Shown: positions 55,508 to 63,339 of the stretch, piece by piece
How positions within the stretch are numbered: the first letter of the stretch is position 1
Layout: the number at the start of each line of letters is the position of its first letter
From: DATMFV01 sp035555975
GTDB lineage: Bacteria > Verrucomicrobiota > Verrucomicrobiia > Chthoniobacterales > Chthoniobacteraceae
Assembly (NCBI GenBank): GCA_035555975.1
Contig: DATMFV010000010.1
Coordinates: 31,862 to 95,861, forward strand
Length of the DNA: 64,000 nucleotides
Direction: 5' to 3'
Translations under genes and position numbers: made by a program
The notes under the pieces: model-generated
Databases searched by the model: none
What the model saw: the letters and a program-made list of their open reading frames with translations, nothing else
Told to the model about the DNA's origin: nothing

Positions 55508-56169
55508 TTGCCTAGCCAGAAACTGTTATATTCCCTGGTTGTTTTCGTCAGGGGGATTTCGTCGGGCAGGCGGCTTTCGAGATGCCCGTCCAGAAAGAGA
55601 AGATTGGCGCGTCCCTGGTGGCGAAAGTCGAAGTCGTTGATGCCCGAGCCCCGATAGATCCGCATCTGCCCATGGCTCTCCCCTAAGAGAAAATAATGCG
55701 CGGGAGTTTCGACCTGTGCGAGCGCCGTCGGGTCGGCGGAGGTGCTCTCGGCGGTCAGCGCATAGTAGAAAGTATAGCTATTTTTGCTCTCGAAGTCGGC
55801 GCTGGGGCAGACATCGAGCGTTTTGTTCCTGAGGCGCGTCCTTTTCGGTACATCGGGCAGGTACGGGGCAATGGTGGTGCGCCAGTCGGCTCCATTGGCG
55901 CTGGTCCCGTCTTCCCTGGTGATATACTTGCGATAGGAAGGAAACCGGCCATTGTTATCCCTGGTATAGGCATTGAGAACGGTGTGAAAGGTGCGGAGGT
56001 TGGTCAGGCACTTTGCTGTACGCGCCCGTTCCGCCATGCTGCCCATCAACGGTAGCAATACGACGGCCAGGATCGCGATCAGCACCAGCGACACCAGCGC
56101 CTCGACCAGACCGAATCCCGCCGCTTTCGCCGGGCGTGTCGGACCTGAGTATCTTGCGGGGAGAATCAT
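55504..56169 (-). CDS. prepilin-type protein with H-X9-DG tail, cassette E
   Basis: This 221-residue protein has a prepilin N-terminus: KAAG then FGLVEALVSLVLIAILAVVL, with Phe19 as mature residue 1, Glu at +5 and the canonical Gly at -1 (the only one of the five in the window with Gly). The C-terminal signature is His184-X9-Asp194-Gly followed by HLES. It has the usual small-domain features (CLTNLRTFHTVLNAYTRDNN). It is the first gene of the cassette E operon. A 15-base palindrome lies about 48-62 bases upstream. The stop overlaps the next gene's ATG, so it is co-translated with the DUF4838-like protein. Confidence 0.85.
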   Translation of the reverse strand: MILPARYSGPTRPAKAAGFGLVEALVSLVLIAILAVVLLPLMGSMAERARTAKCLTNLRTFHTVLNAYTRDNNGRFPSYRKYITREDGTSANGADWRTTIAPYLPDVPKRTRLRNKTLDVCPSADFESKNSYTFYYALTAESTSADPTALAQVETPAHYFLLGESHGQMRIYRGSGINDFDFRHQGRANLLFLDGHLESRLPDEIPLTKTTREYNSFWLGK

Positions 56170-56216
56170 CAGGCTGGAGCTTCCGCGACTGGGACAGGGA
56201 AATCAAAGGCTTTTCC

Positions 56217-56231
56217 ACATTACCGTAATGT
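56217..56231. promoter_or_regulatory. perfect palindrome upstream of cassette E operon
   Basis: ACATTAC-C-GTAATGT: arms of 7 bases fully complementary around one base, 48 bases upstream of the prepilin start. It is a good candidate operator for the LacI-type regulator at 47002. A second hairpin, AGATCTC (56266-56272) and GAGATCT (56278-56284), lies further upstream. Confidence 0.5.
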
Positions 56232-56388
56232 TGTAACCTGTTCTGAATCAAGGGCTTGTATTTTGAGATCTCTTTTGGAGATCTGGATTTCTCAAAAGAT
56301 CGTGACCGAAAAGAAGTTTTCGGGAGAAATCGTGCGCGGAGAACGGCGAATCTTCGAAGTCGCCAAAAAGTAGAGGCAATGGCTCAAC

Positions 56389-56415
56389 AAAAAACCCAGC
56401 CGCAGGGCCGGGTTT
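56389..56415 (-). terminator. rho-independent terminator of tRNA-Gly
   Basis: On the minus strand AAACCC pairs with GGGTTT, with additional GC pairs in the stem, followed by TTTTTT. It lies 7 bases beyond the CCA end of the tRNA gene. Confidence 0.7.
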
Positions 56416-56421
56416 GAAACT

Positions 56422-56496
56422 TGGAGCGGGTGACGAGACTCGAACTCGCGACGTCTTCCTTGGCAAGGAAGTGCTCTACCACTGAGCTACACCCGC
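56422..56496 (-). tRNA. tRNA-Gly (anticodon GCC)
   Basis: The 75 bases fold as a standard tRNA: acceptor stem GCGGGTG/CACCCGC, D arm GCTC-AGTGGTA-GAGC, anticodon stem CTTCC/GGAAG with loop TTGCCAA (anticodon GCC, glycine), T arm GCGAG-TTCGAGT-CTCGT, discriminator T and an encoded CCA. All stems are fully paired by eye. Confidence 0.97.
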
Positions 56497-56711
56497 GTTA
56501 TGAACGCTTGGGATCAACAGGGGGCGATTCCGTCCTTTCTGTCGATCGAAGAGCACGGAAAGTACGAAGACCGGCCCGAACATGCAAGATTTTTTTCCAG
56601 AAGTTTTGGCGATTCCTCAAAAAAAGTTTCGGAACAGGGATGGGGGAGGGGCGGGTGGCATCTTTTGTTCGCCTTTGGCAGGCGGGGATGCTCTATAATG
56701 CCGGTTTCGCC

Positions 56712-57503
56712 ATGAACCGCCTGCAAGTCATCCTCGACCAGAAACAGCTCGAACTCGCCAAGCTCCTTCCCCGGCGGGAGCACCTCCGTGCCGCCGCCCT
56801 GCTGCGCAACGATTACCGCGGGTTTGCCGCTGCGATCGACCGGGGACCCGACGCGCTCGGCCTGATCGCCGAAGTCAAGAAGGCGTCGCCCTCCGCCGGG
56901 TCGATTGTCGAGGCGTTTGATCCGGTCGCCATCGCGCAGGCGTACGAAGCAGCCGGGGCGCACGCCATTTCAGTGTTGACGGACGAAAAGTTTTTCCAGG
57001 GGGCGCTTTCGTACATGACCCAGGTCCGCGCCGCCACGAATCTGCCGGTGTTGCGCAAGGATTTCATCATCCACGAAGTGCAGATCTACGAAGCCGCCGT
57101 TGCCGGGGCCGACGCGGTCCTCCTGATCGTCGCCGCCCTCGAACAGGAGCTTCTGGAAGAGCTTCACAAAACAGCGACCACCCTCGGGCTCGACGTGCTG
57201 GTCGAAGTCCATACCGCTCCGGAACTGGAGCGGGCGCTGGAAGCCGGGGCAACGTTGATCGGCATCAACAATCGCAATCTCACCACGTTTGAAGTCGATC
57301 TCAAGGCGACCGAGGAGATCAGCGAAGAGGTCCCGGAAGAAGGCATTCTGCTGGTGAGCGAAAGCGGGATCAAGACCAACGCCGACACCCGCCGCGTCTT
57401 CGCCGCCGGGGCAAACGCCATCCTGGTCGGCGAATCGCTGATGCGCTCCAACGACATCCCCGGGCAGGTCGCCGCCCTGCTCAACGTCGACGGGGAGTCA
57501 TAA
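56712..57503 (+). CDS. trpC: indole-3-glycerol phosphate synthase
   Basis: This 263-residue (beta/alpha)8 enzyme of tryptophan synthesis closes the indole ring on CdRP. Family motifs in order: LIAEVKKASPSAG (catalytic Lys), ISVLTDEKFFQGAL, PVLRKDFIIHEVQIYEA (catalytic Lys), ADAVLLIVA, LDVLVEVHTAPELERAL, IGINNRNLTTFEVD and LLVSESGIKT, ending AILVGESLMRS. Length is normal. ATG 56712 is the start; the open frame upstream runs through the antisense tRNA and is not coding. No other trp gene is adjacent, so trpC is separated from its pathway here. Confidence 0.95.
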   Translation: MNRLQVILDQKQLELAKLLPRREHLRAAALLRNDYRGFAAAIDRGPDALGLIAEVKKASPSAGSIVEAFDPVAIAQAYEAAGAHAISVLTDEKFFQGALSYMTQVRAATNLPVLRKDFIIHEVQIYEAAVAGADAVLLIVAALEQELLEELHKTATTLGLDVLVEVHTAPELERALEAGATLIGINNRNLTTFEVDLKATEEISEEVPEEGILLVSESGIKTNADTRRVFAAGANAILVGESLMRSNDIPGQVAALLNVDGES

Positions 57504-57506
57504 CCG

Positions 57507-57575
57507 CTCTGGAGGGTCGGCCTCGTTGGACTCCGCTTCACAGGTAGCTTCCTCGGTGGACGCGGAGGTTTACAC
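57507..57575. repeat. dispersed intergenic repeat, copy 3
   Basis: This copy, downstream of trpC, contains TGGAGGGTCGGCCTC, GTTGGACTCCGCTTCACA and GTGGACGCGGAGGT, in the same order as the copies at 2163 and 4721. Its right end reaches the stop codon of the NCS2 permease gene (57570-57572), so an insertion may have set the 3' end of that gene. Confidence 0.45.
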
Positions 57576-58892
57576 CCGCCCCCAGATCAGCGAAACCAGG
57601 AAGAGCAGGCAGAGGATCGCGGCGGTCAGGCTCACCTCCCCGCGCCGTCCCAGCCCGATTTTCATCCCCACAAAAGCCAACAACCCGAAGGCAAGCCCCT
57701 CGCTGATGCTATAGGTCAGCGGCATCATGAAGACGGTGGCGAAGACCGGCACGGCGAGCGAAAAGTCTTCCAGCGCAAGGTCTCCCAGCCCCTGCATCAT
57801 CAGGATGCCGACGATCACCAGCGCCGGCGCGGTGGCAAAGGCCGGGATCACCAGGATCAACGGCGTCAGGAAAAGGGCGAGCAGGAAGCAGATGGCGGTG
57901 ACGATCGCGGTCAACCCGGTGCGGCCCCCGGCCTCCACCCCGGTGGTGCTTTCGATGTAGCTGGTCACCGTCGAAGTCCCGAGCAGCGAGCCGAACATCG
58001 TCGCCCCGGCATCGGCCATCAGGGCGCGGTCCATTCGCGGCAGGTTGCCGTCGCGGTCGAGCAGCCCGGCTCGGTGCGCCACGCCGATCAACGTGCCGAC
58101 GTTGTCGAACACGTTCAGGAAAAGGAGAAAAATGACCAGATGGAGCGAGGTGGCGAGGTCGGTCCAGAAATAGCCGAGGTCGAGTTGCAGCCAGGTCGGC
58201 GCGAGCGACGCGGGCCAGTGGACCCAGTCGGTCGGTGCGCGGGTCAGCGCCGCTCCGGTGGCGTCGTGCAGCAGGAAACCGGCCCCCGTCAGCGCGATGA
58301 TGACGAGGATGATCGCCCCCGGGGTCTTGCGCGCCATCAGCACCGCCGTCAGCAGGATGCCCGCAAAGACCAGCAGCGGTCGCGGTTGTGAAAAATCGCC
58401 CAGCTTGACCAGCGTCGCCGCATCACTCACGACCAGCCCGCCATTCTGGAGCCCGATGAACGCGATAAAAAAGCCGATCCCCGCCGTGATCGCCAGCTTC
58501 ATTTCGTGCGGGATCGCGTCGAGCATCTTCCGGCGCAGGCCCGAAACCGTCAGCAGGAAAAAGAGCACCCCGCTGTAGAAAACCAGCCCGAGCGCCGCCT
58601 GCCACGGAATCCCCTTCGCCTCACAGATCGAAAAGGCGAAATACGCGTTCAACCCCATCCCGGGGGCGAGCGCGATCGGGTAGCGCGTTGCCAGCGCCAT
58701 GGCGATCGTCATCACCGCCGCCGAAACCGCCGTGGCGGTCACCAGCGCCCCCTGGTCCATCCCGGTCGTCATCAGGATGGCGGGGTTGATCGCAAGGATG
58801 TACGCCATCGCGGCGAACGTGGTGATCCCCGCGATGATCTCTCGCGAAACGGTCGTCCCGCTCTCGCGCAACCTGAAGGCGCGTTCCAGCAT
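57570..58892 (-). CDS. NCS2-family (AzgA-type) purine permease
   Basis: This 440-residue inner-membrane protein has about 12-14 hydrophobic segments. Family motifs: IIAGITTFAAMAYILAINPA near the N-terminus, PIALAPGMGLNAYFAF (about 70-85), HEMKLAITAGIGFFIAFIGL, and FLNVFDNVGTLIGVAHRAGL. These match AzgA/PbuG-like uptake systems for adenine, guanine or hypoxanthine, driven by proton symport. The exact purine is not predictable. ATG 58892 is preferred; TTG 58895 would add one residue. Its 3' end touches dispersed repeat copy 3. Confidence 0.85.
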   Translation of the reverse strand: MLERAFRLRESGTTVSREIIAGITTFAAMAYILAINPAILMTTGMDQGALVTATAVSAAVMTIAMALATRYPIALAPGMGLNAYFAFSICEAKGIPWQAALGLVFYSGVLFFLLTVSGLRRKMLDAIPHEMKLAITAGIGFFIAFIGLQNGGLVVSDAATLVKLGDFSQPRPLLVFAGILLTAVLMARKTPGAIILVIIALTGAGFLLHDATGAALTRAPTDWVHWPASLAPTWLQLDLGYFWTDLATSLHLVIFLLFLNVFDNVGTLIGVAHRAGLLDRDGNLPRMDRALMADAGATMFGSLLGTSTVTSYIESTTGVEAGGRTGLTAIVTAICFLLALFLTPLILVIPAFATAPALVIVGILMMQGLGDLALEDFSLAVPVFATVFMMPLTYSISEGLAFGLLAFVGMKIGLGRRGEVSLTAAILCLLFLVSLIWGRV

Positions 58893-58951
58893 CAAAGCTT
58901 CTTGCGCCTTTGAGAAAAGGGCAGACAGCCCCGATGCTCAAGTTTTTTTGA

Positions 58952-61123
58952 CTACTTGATGAAGAGCATCTCCTGATAGGTCGGCAGGAGCCAGAGGTCG
59001 TCGGCGACAATCCCCTCCAGTTCATCCGCTGCGGCCCGGACCTTTTCCATCGCGGGGATGATCTCCTTGAGCGCGTACCGGGCGCGTTCGCCGAAGTCGC
59101 CCACCGGGCGGTTGGCGCGCGCGGTTTCCAGTTGCTCAATCCCTTCAAGAAGGTCGGCGATCAGCTTGCTGACTTTTTCGAGCACCGAAAGGTCGGGGTC
59201 GATCTTGAGTTCCTTGAGCCGCGCGGCGTTGGCGGCCAGTTCGCTCTGGTAGCGGACCGCGGCGGGATAGATGATCGTGCGGCCGACCTCGATGAACAGG
59301 TTCGCCTCGACGTTGATCGTCTTGACATATTGTTCAAACGCGATCTCCTGCCGGCTTTCGAGTTCGCGCCCGGTCAGGATGAAGAACCGTTCGAACGCGG
59401 CGACCGTTGTCGGGAGCGTGTAGGCGGGGATCGCTTCCACCGCCGTCCGGTGGTTGGGGAGGCCGCGTTCGGCCGCTTCCCTGACCCACTTTTCGGAGTA
59501 ATTGTTGCCGTTGAAGATGATCCCCTTGTGCTCGTTGATGATCTGGTGAAGGAGCTGCTGGATGCGTTCGTTGAGACGGCCCGGCTCGGCTTTTTCAAGC
59601 TCGGTGGCGATGTAGTCGAGCGACTCGGCGAGGATCGTGTTGAAAACGAGCGCCACCCCGCTGATCGACTGGTTGGAGCCGACGGCGCGGAATTCGAACT
59701 TGTTTCCGGTAAAGGCAAACGGGCTGGTCCGGTTGCGGTCGCCCGCATCCTTGGGCAGCGGCGGCAGGCAGTCGGCCCCGATGTTGATCGTGCCGCGCTG
59801 CTTGCTGGTGTTGGCCCCGCCGCGTGAAATCTGCTCGAAAACGTCGCTCAACTGGTCGCCCAGGAAGATCGAAACAATCGCGGGCGGCGCTTCGTTGGCC
59901 CCGAGCCGGTGATCATTGCCAGCGCTCGCCACGACCGCCCGAAGCAACTCGGCATGCAGGCTGACGGCACGGATCACCGCCGTGCAGAAGACGAGGAACT
60001 GCGCGTTGGCGTGCGGCGTGTCGCCGGGATCGAGGAGGTTCCCCTGCGTCGAGTTGCCGAGCGAAAAGTTGACATGCTTGCCGCTGCCGCTTACCCCGGC
60101 GAACGGTTTTTCGTGAAGAAGGCACGCCATGCCGGAACGTTCCGCGACGGTCCGCAGCATCGCCATCACCAGTTGCTGGTGGTCGGAGGCGAGGTTCGAG
60201 TTCTCAAACACCGGGGCGATTTCAAACTGCCCGGGGGCGACCTCGTTGTGGCGGGTCTTGATCGGGATGCCGAGTTTAAACAGTTCGCGTTCGACCTCCA
60301 TCATGTAGGCGAGCACCCGTTCGGGGATCGCGCCGAAGTAATGGTCCTCAAACTCCTGCCCCTTCGGGGGGCGCGCGCCAAAGAGGGTCCGCCCGGCGGT
60401 CAGCAGGTCGGGCCGCGCATAGTAGAAATTGCGGTCGATCAGGAAATACTCCTGTTCCGCCCCGGCCGTGCTCTTGATGTGGCTGATTTTTTCGTGCCCG
60501 AAGAGTTTCAGGATGCGCCTCGCCTGAACGTGGAGCACCTGCATCGCCCGGAGCAGCGGCGTCTTGTTATCGAGCACATCGCCGGTCCATGAGATGAAGG
60601 CGGTCGGGATGCAGAGCGTGCTTCCGTTGGGATTCTCCAGCACGTAGGCGGGGCTGGTGACATCCCAGACGGTGTAGCCGCGCGCCTCAAAGGTGGAGCG
60701 CATGCCGCCGCTCGGCAGGCTGGAAGCGTCCGGCTCGCCCTGGATGAGCGTCTTGCCGGAAAATTCGGTGATCGTGTTGCCCAGCCCGTCGGGCGAGAGG
60801 AACGAGTCGTGCTTTTCCGCTGAAAGTCCGGTCAGCGGATAGAAAACGTGGGCATAATGCGTCGCACCCTTGTCGATCGCCCAATCCTTCATCGCCGCAG
60901 CCACCACGTCGGCCACCGCCGGGTCGAGCTTGGCGCCGCTTTCGATGGTTTCGATGACGCTCTGGTAGATTTTCTGCGGCAGCCGCTGCTTCATCACCGA
61001 AGGGCTGAAGACATTGGAGCCGTAGAGATCCGCCGCAAAAACATCGCGAAAGTTCGTTGACGATGACGGTTTGAAGTTCGTGATCGCGTTGATGGCCTGA
61101 AGCCGGGAGATGCTGGCGCTCAT
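58952..61123 (-). CDS. glnN: glutamine synthetase type III
   Basis: This 723-residue protein makes glutamine from glutamate, ammonium and ATP. Length and motifs are those of the large GSIII class: FYPLTGLSAEKHDSF, GGMRSTFEARGYTVWD, EQEYFLID, RHNEVAPGQFEIAPVFE, HEKPFAGVSGSGKHVNFSLG, NDHRLGANEAPPAIVSIFLG, and FTGNKFEFRAVGSNQS with the closing Arg-containing signature. GSIII forms a double-hexameric ring. The start is ATG 61123 (SASISRLQAINAITN). It stands alone, with the NCS2 permease gene downstream after 59 bases; both may serve nitrogen supply. It is consistent with a Verrucomicrobiota host. Confidence 0.95.
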   Translation of the reverse strand: MSASISRLQAINAITNFKPSSSTNFRDVFAADLYGSNVFSPSVMKQRLPQKIYQSVIETIESGAKLDPAVADVVAAAMKDWAIDKGATHYAHVFYPLTGLSAEKHDSFLSPDGLGNTITEFSGKTLIQGEPDASSLPSGGMRSTFEARGYTVWDVTSPAYVLENPNGSTLCIPTAFISWTGDVLDNKTPLLRAMQVLHVQARRILKLFGHEKISHIKSTAGAEQEYFLIDRNFYYARPDLLTAGRTLFGARPPKGQEFEDHYFGAIPERVLAYMMEVERELFKLGIPIKTRHNEVAPGQFEIAPVFENSNLASDHQQLVMAMLRTVAERSGMACLLHEKPFAGVSGSGKHVNFSLGNSTQGNLLDPGDTPHANAQFLVFCTAVIRAVSLHAELLRAVVASAGNDHRLGANEAPPAIVSIFLGDQLSDVFEQISRGGANTSKQRGTINIGADCLPPLPKDAGDRNRTSPFAFTGNKFEFRAVGSNQSISGVALVFNTILAESLDYIATELEKAEPGRLNERIQQLLHQIINEHKGIIFNGNNYSEKWVREAAERGLPNHRTAVEAIPAYTLPTTVAAFERFFILTGRELESRQEIAFEQYVKTINVEANLFIEVGRTIIYPAAVRYQSELAANAARLKELKIDPDLSVLEKVSKLIADLLEGIEQLETARANRPVGDFGERARYALKEIIPAMEKVRAAADELEGIVADDLWLLPTYQEMLFIK

Positions 61124-61222
61124 GAATAGGATGCGGTATTTTATCGGGCGGCGGGCCGGTTTCCCACTTAAATTTCAAGGGAATTTTGGACGGTCACCGC
61201 AAGGGAAAGTGTTGACTTCTGG

Positions 61223-62287
61223 TTACTCTTTGAGAAAGCGCTGGAGGGTGGCTTCGGTGTCGCCCCGCGGGTTGGCGGAGCGGAGCCGCCCCTTGCGATC
61301 AATGATCCAGAGAGTCGGCAGGGCATTGATGCCGTAGGAACGGGCGAGGGGGCTTTCCCACGCCTTGCCGTCCCAGAGCACCGGCCAGGTGATTTTGAGC
61401 GGATCGAGAAGCCCCTCGAGCTGATCGCGATCCGGGTCGAGGCTGATACCGACAAAGACCACCTCCTCCTTCTGAAAGCGCGAGGTGAGCGCCGCCATTT
61501 CCTGAAGGATGCCGAGGCTCGGGAGCGACCAGGTGGCAAAGTAGGTGACGACGACCACCTTCCCCTTGTGCGCGGCGAGGTCCCACGGCTTCCCCTCCAG
61601 CGTCGTCCCGGAAAGGGCGAGCGGCTGGCCGAGGAGATCGAGCCGCCGCAGGTCGTCATGAATCCGGGCCGCCAGCGCGGGGGAGCGGGCGAGCGGCAGC
61701 GCGGCGTTGAGCAGCGTCCGCTTCTGGCTCGGGAGATGGTCGTAAAGCGTGGCGATCTCGGTCATCAGCGAGGCGACGCGCGGGTCGTTGGGATGATCCC
61801 GCCGGAAATGCCGGAGCGCTTCGCTCAGGGCTGCGCGGTCGGCATCGGTCGGCGTGGAGATTTTGCGCATCGAAAGCGCGATCCGGCTGAAGGCGACGTC
61901 GCCCCGCCGGGAAACGGGGGCGATCTTGGAGGCGTCGTCGAGAACGGCTTCGGCATCGCGGAAGAGCAGCGGGTTGCCGGTGATTTCGGCCCGGTTGCCG
62001 AGAAGCTGGGCAAGCCGCAACCGGGCTTCGAGCGCCCGGCGGTCGCTGCCGTGTTGCGAAATGAAATGGCGGAGCGTTTTCTCCTGTTTCTGGAGAAACT
62101 CCAGCGAAACGGCGCGAATTTCGTCGAGCGACGCTTCGGCCTTGATCCCGGTGGGGCCCTGGTCGAGCGCCGTGACGGCGGCCCAGTCGGCGTCGGCCGA
62201 AGCCGCGCCGCCCGGCGTTGCGAAACCGGAGAGAAGCCCCAGGACCAGGGCCAGAAAAAGAAGGCGGCGGCGGGTGGCGGTCATCAT
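61223..62287 (-). CDS. exported thioredoxin-fold (TlpA-like) protein lacking the CxxC motif
   Basis: This 354-residue protein has a signal peptide (RRRLLFLALVLGLLSGFATP). An N-terminal all-helical region (about 30-215, TPR-like) precedes a TlpA/AhpC-type thioredoxin domain (about 220-354: GKPWDLAAHKGKVVVVTYFA, FVGISLDPDRDQLEG, YGINALPTLWIID). At the position of WCxxC it reads ATWSLPSLG, so both redox cysteines are replaced and no classical disulfide chemistry is possible. The cis-Pro (ALPTLW) is kept. It may be a binding or structural relic. The ATG at 62287 overlaps the upstream gene's TGA (ATGATGA). Confidence 0.82.
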   Translation of the reverse strand: MMTATRRRLLFLALVLGLLSGFATPGGAASADADWAAVTALDQGPTGIKAEASLDEIRAVSLEFLQKQEKTLRHFISQHGSDRRALEARLRLAQLLGNRAEITGNPLLFRDAEAVLDDASKIAPVSRRGDVAFSRIALSMRKISTPTDADRAALSEALRHFRRDHPNDPRVASLMTEIATLYDHLPSQKRTLLNAALPLARSPALAARIHDDLRRLDLLGQPLALSGTTLEGKPWDLAAHKGKVVVVTYFATWSLPSLGILQEMAALTSRFQKEEVVFVGISLDPDRDQLEGLLDPLKITWPVLWDGKAWESPLARSYGINALPTLWIIDRKGRLRSANPRGDTEATLQRFLKE

Positions 62288-63306
62288 GGCAGGGAAGAGA
62301 GGCGCTCCGGGGTGAGCGCGCGGAAATGGACCACCAGGGGACGGTGATCGCTCGCCCGCGCCCACTCCGCAACCCGGGCGATCGAAGACCGTTCGCGGAC
62401 AACGGCTCTCGAGGCGGCCCGGTTGACAAGAATGAAGTCGATCCGCGAGTAGATGTCGGTCGCACTCCAGTGATGGGTCCAGCGATCCCCGAGATCGTCG
62501 GCGAGCGGCAGCGCCGTGAGCGCCATCGGGGAACCGCGCGTGCCGGAAATCGCCCGCACGCCGATCGACTCCTTCGTATCGTTGAAATCGCCGTAAACCA
62601 GGAGCGGCAGTTCCGGCTCGGCAGCCATGATCGCCTCGACATGCTGGCGGACCAGGTGCGATTCGTGGCGGCGGATCAAGGTCTCCCCTTCGCGGATCGG
62701 CAGCTTCGACTTGAGGTGGAGGCCGACGAAGCGCAGCCGGAAGCCGCTTTCGGTCCGCAGCGTGACATCGAGCAACCCGCGCCGCACTTTTTCATGGGAA
62801 CCATCGGCATCAAACGAGAGATCGGGCTGGGAATTACGGGCGACAATCGGGATGCGGCTCACCAGCGCCAGCCGCCGGTCGGGATCGGCCCCTTCCAGGT
62901 ATTCTGCTTCCGGGTAATGCAAGCCCGCTTCGCTCAAGCGACGGCGAAAATCGTCAAACTGCTTCGGGCTCCCCATCTCGCAGACGCCGATGACATCCGG
63001 CTCCAGGCTTTTGAGCACGCGGATCACCGCTTCGGTGGAGCGGGCCGACTTTGCCGGTTTCTTGCGTCCCGGCTCCGGCAGCGGGCCGTAATTGGCGAGG
63101 TTGTAGGCGACGAAAACAAACTCCTTCGCGGAAACCTGCCACGGGAATTCGGCCAGCACCGCCGCCGCGAGCAGAAGCCGCCACCCCCGGCGGGTGCGCG
63201 GGAAAAGGAAGGCTGCCGAAACCGACGGCAGCCGAACTTTTGAAAAAAACGGACGAACCAGCGCAGATGCCACCGGGTAAAGGAACAAAAGCAGCGGTGA
63301 TCTCAA
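62284..63306 (-). CDS. endonuclease/exonuclease/phosphatase family protein
   Basis: This 340-residue protein has the EEP fold: VFVAYNLANYGPLP (metal-binding Asn), LEPDVIGVCEMGS (catalytic Glu), RFVGLHLKS, LLVYGDFNDT (Asp/Asn), and the closing RIDFILVN and RASDHRPLV (catalytic His). Family members cleave nucleic acids or phosphoesters. A hydrophobic segment at about residues 40-60 (WRLLLAAAVLAEFPWQVSA) suggests export or anchoring, so substrate may be extracellular. The start is uncertain: a TTG at 63306 gives the longest frame. It is followed by the overlapping thioredoxin-fold gene. Confidence 0.78.
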   Translation of the reverse strand: MRSPLLLFLYPVASALVRPFFSKVRLPSVSAAFLFPRTRRGWRLLLAAAVLAEFPWQVSAKEFVFVAYNLANYGPLPEPGRKKPAKSARSTEAVIRVLKSLEPDVIGVCEMGSPKQFDDFRRRLSEAGLHYPEAEYLEGADPDRRLALVSRIPIVARNSQPDLSFDADGSHEKVRRGLLDVTLRTESGFRLRFVGLHLKSKLPIREGETLIRRHESHLVRQHVEAIMAAEPELPLLVYGDFNDTKESIGVRAISGTRGSPMALTALPLADDLGDRWTHHWSATDIYSRIDFILVNRAASRAVVRERSSIARVAEWARASDHRPLVVHFRALTPERLSSLP

Positions 63307-63339
63307 CCCGCCGCGAAAAAACCTCCGGGTAGCCGGGCT

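Noticed and set aside
56421..56711. Extended open frame in front of trpC
   Set aside because: It runs antisense through tRNA-Gly and the start of TrpC is clearly at 56712.
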